Below the pieces are notes generated by a model. That model made no database searches. It saw only the letters and a list, made by a program, of their open reading frames with translations, and was not told the DNA's origin. A stretch of DNA of 10,460 nucleotides. Source: Bryobacterales bacterium (GTDB lineage: Bacteria; Acidobacteriota; Terriglobia; Bryobacterales; Bryobacteraceae). The stretch lies in assembly GCA_003164075.1 (NCBI GenBank), contig PLRZ01000504.1, positions 6,787 to 17,246 on the forward strand. Direction: 5' to 3'. Below, piece by piece: positions 6,154-10,460 of the stretch. A program made the translations under genes and the position numbers. Position 1 is the first letter of the stretch. Each line of letters opens with the position of its first letter.

Positions 6154-8318
6154 ATGATTGGCAAGCACTGGTATCTGGTCAGCGCGTTGATCCTGAGTCT
6201 GCTGGCAGGTCCGGGGGCAAGGGCGCAGGCGCCCTCGATTCCCGCCGACGTTCAGGCCATCGTCGCCAAAATGAGGTCCGGTCAACCGCTCACGGACGCA
6301 GAGAGCAAACGTATGGACGAGTGGGGTGACTCCATTGAAACTCAGTCGGCGGCGGGAACGGCGGGCGCAGGGAAGAACCCCTTCGCCAGTGCCGCCCCGG
6401 CCGCGGCTTCGCAGCGCTCCACTCCGTGTCCGCCCGCCAGCGCCTCGCTGGTCGCCGCCGCCGCGCCCACGCGCGCCGAATACGTGGCGCTCGTCAAGTC
6501 CCTCGCTGAGACCTACGGCGGGAAGCTGGGAGCGCACCGTGCCGAATTCGATGGCATCTTTGCCAAGCCCGGTGCAGGCTCTCCGCCGCCCAGGCAGGCC
6601 CGGTTCTCTATATCAGCGGTGCGGCCGGCGCTTCGGTTTACGCCAGTGCCGTGGCGGCCGCGGCCAACCCCGACGACCTGCAGGTGGCCAGCAACCTGGG
6701 CGTGGCGCTCGATTCCATTCCCGACGCCAAAGCCGCCAGCGCGGTGCTCCTCTACGCGCGCAAGCTGGCCCCGCAGCAGGCGCTGCCCGCCCTCAACCTG
6801 GCCTGGGTCTACTTCAACTCCGGTCACGCCGCCGATGCCAAAACTCTATTTCAGAATGCGGCCCTTCTCGATCCCGATCTCTCCGGCCCCAGCGCCGGCC
6901 TGGGAATGCTGGCCAGTTGCAAAGGCGACACTGCCACCGCTATGAACATGTTCCGCAAATCGCTCAGCAAAAGCTACTCCGGCGTAGTGGCGGTGGGTTA
7001 TACCAACGCGCAGCAGGCAGAACAACAACAGCAGCAGAGCTCTAATCAGCCTCCGCCCTCGCTTCCACCCAGCGGCAGCGCCGATTCCAGTCCGCTCCCC
7101 GAGCTGCCTGCCCGTGCGGATCCCCAGGCCACGCTCGGCTCCGCGCCCGCTTTTCAGCAGGCCAAGACCTACGCCGACAAGGAAATGCAGGCTGCGATGC
7201 AACGGGTGCAGGACGCCCAGGCCCGCGTATTGGCAATCGGCCGCCGCGCCCGGATCGACCCCGACGGAACCATCGATCTGCCCCGGGTTTTTGACAAGCA
7301 ACTCTTCGAGTACCGCCAGATAGCGATGCTCACCGTAGGTGCGTCCTCGCGCGGCATCAATCAAACCATGCAACCGGCCATCGGCGTCATCGAACGGACT
7401 GGCCAGCAGAGCATGTCGCAGATTCTCGCCGACCTGCAGATCGCTGAACCGCTCTTTATAGAACTCATCCATGCGGATGGGGCGCGAAGAGAAGCCATCC
7501 TGCAGCAGTTGGGCGAGATCGGATATAAGGATTGCAAACTGAGCAAGCAGACGCTGGATACGCTCTATGCCCAGCACTTCAAGATCTGGAAGCAGTTTTC
7601 CGATACCGCCCGCGCATCCTCGCGCGATCTCTACGCCTACTCCCAGCCCATCATCGACCAGATCTGGGTCCCATCGCTCAACGAACTCGTGCAGGCCAAC
7701 CGCGAGTTGGCCGTGCTGGCCCTCTACAAGGAAGATGCCAACTATGCCACCGCCCTGGCCGGCCTGGCACAGAGCTACAAGGATCTCGAATGCATTCCGC
7801 CCGAGCCCCCCAAGCCCCCGGAGACGATCCCGGATCCGACGCTCACGAAAAAAGAGCCGGATTGCCCCCTCAACCCTCCTTTGAACGTCAACCTGGTCGC
7901 CTTTAAGATGGAGCTGGGCTGCGACCACGTCAAGATTTCCGGCGGAGAGATTCTGCGCGTTGAGGTGGAGCGCAATTTCATCAAGAAATACACTGCCTAT
8001 TCGGTGGGCCTTGGCGTAGCCGCGTCCCTGCCCAGCATCAGTCTCGGCGGCGGCGGCAGCCTGGGCGACAACGGCAAGAGCTGGTCCCCGCCGGGCACGG
8101 AAGCCAAATTCAGTGCCAACGCCCAGATCATGGCGGGGGTGCGAGTGAACGATTCCGGAGCGGTGGAAGAGCTAAGCCTGAAGAGCACGGTTCAGGCCAG
8201 CGGCAGCGCCGGCCCCTTGAAGGGCGCCATTGGCTTGAGCGGAACCGCAACCATCAGTCTGGAGAACGGCGTAAATGGAAGCGTCACGCCCATTCTCAAT
8301 GGCTCAGTCGGCAAATAG
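6154..8318 (+). pseudogene. Exported TPR-containing protein, copy 3, broken by a one-base deletion
   Basis: Third paralogue. ATG 6154 opens a normal signal peptide (cleavage at ARA|QAP) and the frame matches its sisters to about residue 139. Between FDGIFA (6550-6564) and SAAQAGPVLYISGAA (from 6582) the matching frame changes. The interval from the end of FDGIFA/FDRIFA to the VLY codons is 38 bases here against 39 in copy 1, so one base is missing and a -1 shift is needed. Unshifted translation ends at 6945 after about 125 unrelated residues; the downstream frame runs intact to TAG 8316-8318 and carries the TPRs, linker, a shorter core (about 70 residues, 7318-7530), FYAYSQ-like block (LYAYSQPIIDQIWVP), hinge and C-terminal domain. 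Restored length would be about 721 aa. No canonical slippery heptamer is visible. The long clean downstream frame implies a recent lesion or a sequencing error. Confidence 0.82.
7858..8318 (+). repeat. 461-bp near-identical 3' segment shared by copies 1 and 3 (second occurrence)
   Basis: Partner of 2281-2741, aligned without gaps. Only four residues appear to differ in roughly 150 (Gly/Val after NVNL, Gly/Ala after NDSG, Thr/Gly after GVN, Ala/Val before the terminal GK). Confidence 0.85.
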
Positions 8319-8335
8319 AAGATCGATCGTTGCGA

Positions 8336-8366
8336 GCGGCAAGGAGGATCGGGCCGGCCTTGCCGC
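8336..8366 (+). terminator. Possible terminator or processing hairpin after copy 3
   Basis: GCGGCAAGG (8336-8344) is the exact reverse complement of CCTTGCCGC (8358-8366), giving a 9-bp GC-rich stem with a 13-nt loop, 17 nt after the stop of copy 3. There is no T-tract afterwards, so a classical intrinsic terminator is doubtful. The stretch 8330-8450 containing it is missing or replaced after copy 1. Confidence 0.35.
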
Positions 8367-8450
8367 GCTTCGGCGAGGGCGTCGGGGCGGATGGCCGATG
8401 GACCGCGCCATGAGCCAACTTGCCTCCCCCACGCGCATCTCGAAAGTACG

Positions 8451-8623
8451 CTGAACCAGAATTCCCGCGAATCTCGCTTATTCTTTCGTGGGCGTCCTGT
8501 TCCGGAAGCACGGGCATACGGCGAGTCGCTTTGCGCCGGCAGGATGCCGTGCGAGTTCGCAGCGTAATGGTCATGCATAAAATATCACCCAAACATATTC
8601 TTGCCGCATCTCTCATCTGCCTG
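8451..8623 (+). repeat. 173-bp direct repeat (second copy): leader and head of the intact 8549 gene
   Basis: Gapless partner of 2778-2950. Here the sequence continues into a complete coding region, so this is the intact version and the left copy is the truncated one. Confidence 0.88.
8460..8481 (+). promoter_or_regulatory. Conserved upstream box, occurrence 2
   Basis: Same AATTCCCG plus CGAATCTCGCTTAT sequence as at 2787-2808, ending 67 bases before GTG 8549. Confidence 0.45.
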
Positions 8624-9049
8624 TCGGCCGTCGCGCCGGCCAGCCTGGCGCAATCGGGGACTCTGGATTCCGAGGCGAAAAACTACAAGCTGAGCATGGA
8701 GAAGATCAAGGCCTACGATTCCGCGCGGATCAAGATGCAAACTGCGATGGCGTCCGACCCGGCGATGCAAAGCAGCCTCCAAGAGGCCATCAAGAAGGGC
8801 GGTATGATGGCCGCGATTGAAAACAACCCGAAACTCATGGCAATCTTCAAGTCGTCAGGGATCTCCGCTCACGAGTTTCTGATCATTCCTTCGTGCGTCC
8901 AGATTACCGCCAGCGTCTACAACTCCCAGGCTCAGGGGTCGGTGGTGGGCGCCGCGGTATCGCAGGAGAACCTTGCGTTTTACGCTAAGAACAAAGCGGA
9001 AATCGATCGCATTGTGCAGACCTGGGGGAAGGGCCGGGGCGGGAAGTGA
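8549..9049 (+). CDS. Small exported protein of unknown function (about 166 aa)
   Basis: I do not recognise a named family. Stop TGA is at 9047-9049. Two starts are credible. GTG 8549 follows AGGA (8541-8544), and its surroundings resemble the strong AGGAGG-GTG start at 9223 (GTGC..TTCGCAGCG.AATGGT in both). ATG 8573 would give 158 aa and a neater signal peptide, MHKISPKHILAASLICLSAV, cleaved near SLA|QSG, but it has no clear ribosome binding site. The mature part is mostly predicted helical and Ala/Met/Lys-rich (MEKIKAYDSARIKMQTAMAS, KKGGMMAAIENNPKLMAIF), has one Cys (IPSCVQ) and ends in NLAFYAKNKAEIDRI followed by a basic GKGRGGK tail. The AxENxAFYxxNKAEI-like ending recalls uncharacterised periplasmic helical proteins, but that is only an impression. 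Its head is duplicated as a relic after TPR copy 1. Confidence 0.85.
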   Translation: MRVRSVMVMHKISPKHILAASLICLSAVAPASLAQSGTLDSEAKNYKLSMEKIKAYDSARIKMQTAMASDPAMQSSLQEAIKKGGMMAAIENNPKLMAIFKSSGISAHEFLIIPSCVQITASVYNSQAQGSVVGAAVSQENLAFYAKNKAEIDRIVQTWGKGRGGK

Positions 9050-9134
9050 GCGGGGTTGCGGCGCCGGGTGCGCCAGGAGCCGACTCGCGCTCCGCCGCCC
9101 CGGCTATCGGAAATTTCCCCCGCCGCTGACCCAA

Positions 9135-9156
9135 AATCCCGACGAATCTCGCTTAT
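9135..9156 (+). promoter_or_regulatory. Conserved upstream box, occurrence 3
   Basis: AATCCCGA followed by CGAATCTCGCTTAT, ending 66 bases before GTG 9223. Outside the core the flanks have diverged from the other two occurrences except for CGGAAGC and the start region, which makes the retained core more notable. Confidence 0.45.
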
Positions 9157-9211
9157 CTCATAAATGCTCCGCCCGGAAGCCCGGAAACGCCGCGTCCGGG
9201 GCGGAAGCCAC

Positions 9212-9217
9212 AGGAGG
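9212..9217 (+). promoter_or_regulatory. Strong ribosome binding site AGGAGG that decides a GTG start
   Basis: AGGAGG lies 5 nt before GTG 9223. It favours GTG 9223 over the in-frame ATG at 9241, where the Shine-Dalgarno distance would be 23 nt. Confidence 0.8.
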
Positions 9218-9222
9218 TAGCC

Positions 9223-10460
9223 GTGCAACTTCGCAGCGCAATGGTAGGCTTGGCCTTGCTCCTTCCCGGCGCGATGCTGGCGCAGGAAATGGAAATGAAG
9301 GTGGAATTAATGGGCCCGTTGGGCACCAAAACCAGCCGCAAGGGCGACCGCGTGTTCGCGCGGGTTGTCCAGCCGGATGTCCTCAAAGGCGACACCGTGG
9401 AAGGCACCGTGAAGGAAGTGCGCTCGGGCGGCAAGCTTCACGGCAATTCGGTGTTGAATTTCAGTTTTGAAACCCTGGTGCACGGGGGCCAGCAGACGCC
9501 CATCAGCACGGAAATCCGGGCCTTCCACAACTCCAAAGGGCAAGCTGAAGTGGATGAGGAAGGGCGCATCATCCGCCGGGGCGGCGGCAATACCGGCAAG
9601 GCCCTGGGTGGAACCGCCGCCGGTGGGTTGATTGGCGGCCTGGCAGGCGGATTGAAGGGCGCGGCCATAGGCGCCGGCGTGGGCGCCGCGGCCTCCATCG
9701 CGGTCATCGAAATTGCCTGCGATTCGCCCGAGATCCGGTTCGATCCCGGCAGCGTGTTCACGCTCAGCGCCAAGTCTCGCAGCGGTCCACCGCTGTCGAC
9801 TCTGACGGGCGCTCCGGCCACCTCCGAGGCCGCGTATCAGCCGGCCCCGTCATACGCGGCCAATACCAGTGCTGGCGTTCCAGCAACTCCGGCCGCCACC
9901 GCGCCGGCGGCAAATCCGGCAGCCGGTCAGGCAGCCGGTAGCCAGCCCGATTTCACGGCTTTGAAGGACGACTTCATCCCCGGCGAAAAGATCATCCTCT
10001 ACGATGACTTCACCGATATGGCCCCCGACGAAGCGCCCCCGCACTGGAAAGTCCGCGGCCCTGCCGTTACCCTCCTCGCATCGGGCGCACTGCGCCAGTT
10101 GAACGTCGGCGAACGTACCATCCTCACCCCCTCAATTAAGAACTATCCGAAGAACTTCACCCTGGAACAGGACATGATATGGGGACCGAAAGGTGCTCAG
10201 TTCTACTGGGACTTCTTCTCCGCCAAAGACCACAACAATTCGGCTCTCCGGGTGAGTGGCGCCACCGACCAAGACCAGATAAGCATTGGGGCCGCTACCA
10301 CCAACGAAAGCTTGGTAAACACCGACATCAAGGTCAATTGGCACGCACCGCTCAAAACCGCGATCTGGGTCCAGAACGGCCGTCTGCGGATTTACTACAA
10401 CGGCCAGAAAGTGGCCGATGTCAATCAACTCGAACTGCCGGACTTCGATGACGCCCACCT
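9223..10460 (+). CDS. Exported multidomain envelope protein, probably OmpA-associated (3' end outside window)
   Basis: The frame from GTG 9223 has no stop to the window end, giving at least 412 residues. A short signal peptide (MVGLALLLPGAMLAQ after VQLRSA) is followed by a small beta domain at about 25-100 with GTKTSRKGDRVFARV and LKGDTVEGTVKEVRSGGKL, reminiscent of the KGD/KG turn pattern in TrbI/VirB10-like domains. A glycine-zipper-like stretch lies at about 128-165 (GGLIGGLAGGLKGAAIGAGV), which could insert into or associate with a membrane. An Ala/Pro/Thr-rich linker (about 185-245) leads to a DDFIPGEKIILYDDFTDM domain (from about 248) with repeated Trp and beta strands (FYWDFF, LRIYYNGQKV), resembling a jelly-roll/LamG-like fold. 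In Acidobacteria-type proteins that I recall, DDFxPGEK segments precede a C-terminal OmpA domain; here that end would lie beyond 10460. It is probably an outer-membrane or periplasmic protein. Start and export are firm, function is inferred. Confidence 0.85.
   Translation, partial: MQLRSAMVGLALLLPGAMLAQEMEMKVELMGPLGTKTSRKGDRVFARVVQPDVLKGDTVEGTVKEVRSGGKLHGNSVLNFSFETLVHGGQQTPISTEIRAFHNSKGQAEVDEEGRIIRRGGGNTGKALGGTAAGGLIGGLAGGLKGAAIGAGVGAAASIAVIEIACDSPEIRFDPGSVFTLSAKSRSGPPLSTLTGAPATSEAAYQPAPSYAANTSAGVPATPAATAPAANPAAGQAAGSQPDFTALKDDFIPGEKIILYDDFTDMAPDEAPPHWKVRGPAVTLLASGALRQLNVGERTILTPSIKNYPKNFTLEQDMIWGPKGAQFYWDFFSAKDHNNSALRVSGATDQDQISIGAATTNESLVNTDIKVNWHAPLKTAIWVQNGRLRIYYNGQKVADVNQLELPDFDDAH

Noticed and set aside
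6558..6582. Programmed -1 ribosomal frameshifting in copy 3
   Set aside because: No X-XXY-YYZ slippery heptamer or clear downstream pseudoknot is visible, and neither sister copy needs a shift. A plain deletion or read error is simpler.
6651..8318. An independent 555-aa gene starting at ATG 6651
   Set aside because: Homology to the sister copies continues upstream of this ATG in the same frame to about 6582, there is no signal peptide or ribosome binding site, and the ATG lies inside the TPR region. It is the downstream half of frameshifted copy 3.
474..8318. Transposon, insertion sequence or CRISPR as the cause of the repeats
   Set aside because: No transposase, terminal inverted repeats with target duplications, or short regularly spaced repeats are seen. 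The repeats are whole genes with their flanks, as in segmental duplication.
10179..10451. Plus-strand 90-aa frame near the right edge
   Set aside because: It is out of frame with, and fully inside, the gene starting at 9223, whose frame has signal peptide, ribosome binding site and recognisable domains.

Overview
This is a high-GC bacterial chromosomal window in which every intact gene lies on the plus strand and every gene whose 5' end is visible encodes an N-terminal secretion signal. It contains an OmpA-type peptidoglycan-binding domain at the left edge. Its intergenic style, with GAAAGG-type ribosome binding sites and large families of exported repeat and TPR proteins, suggests a Gram-negative, Acidobacteriota-like (Solibacter/Bryobacter-type) soil bacterium. 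That placement is an inference from protein style; there is no rRNA or marker gene here.

Layout, left to right: (1) 1-377, the C-terminal end of an OmpA-family envelope protein. (2) A leader with a 12-bp hairpin (391-473). (3) Copy 1 of an unrecognised exported TPR protein of 755 aa (474-2741). (4) A 173-bp relic (2778-2950) carrying only the leader and signal peptide of a gene that survives intact further right. (5) Copy 2 of the TPR protein, 751 aa (3031-5286). (6) An unrecognised exported protein of 229 aa (5407-6096), whose last codons and stop lie inside a second copy of the hairpin leader. (7) Copy 3 of the TPR protein (6154-8318), broken by a one-base deletion near 6565-6582. (8) An unrecognised exported protein of about 166 aa (8549-9049), the intact parent of the relic. 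(9) A GTG-started gene (9223 to beyond 10460) with an AGGAGG site. It encodes a signal peptide, a small KGD/KG-type beta domain, a glycine-zipper stretch, an Ala/Pro linker and a DDFIPGEK-type domain that in my recollection of Acidobacteria often precedes an OmpA domain.

The central theme is a locally duplicated, recombining family of secreted proteins. The three large paralogues share a signal peptide, a TPR block, a Gln/Pro-rich linker, a conserved Tyr/Trp-rich block, a Cys/Pro hinge and a Gly/Ser-rich beta-type C-terminal domain. They differ almost completely in a 70-101 residue, often charged helical core. Copy 1 is a mosaic: around 790-950 it is nearly identical to copy 2, and over its last 461 bp nearly identical to copy 3. 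Leaders, 3' flanks and neighbouring gene heads were duplicated with them. The genes probably act together in the periplasm or at the cell surface, flanked by peptidoglycan-anchored OmpA-like proteins, but no biochemical function can be read from the sequence.
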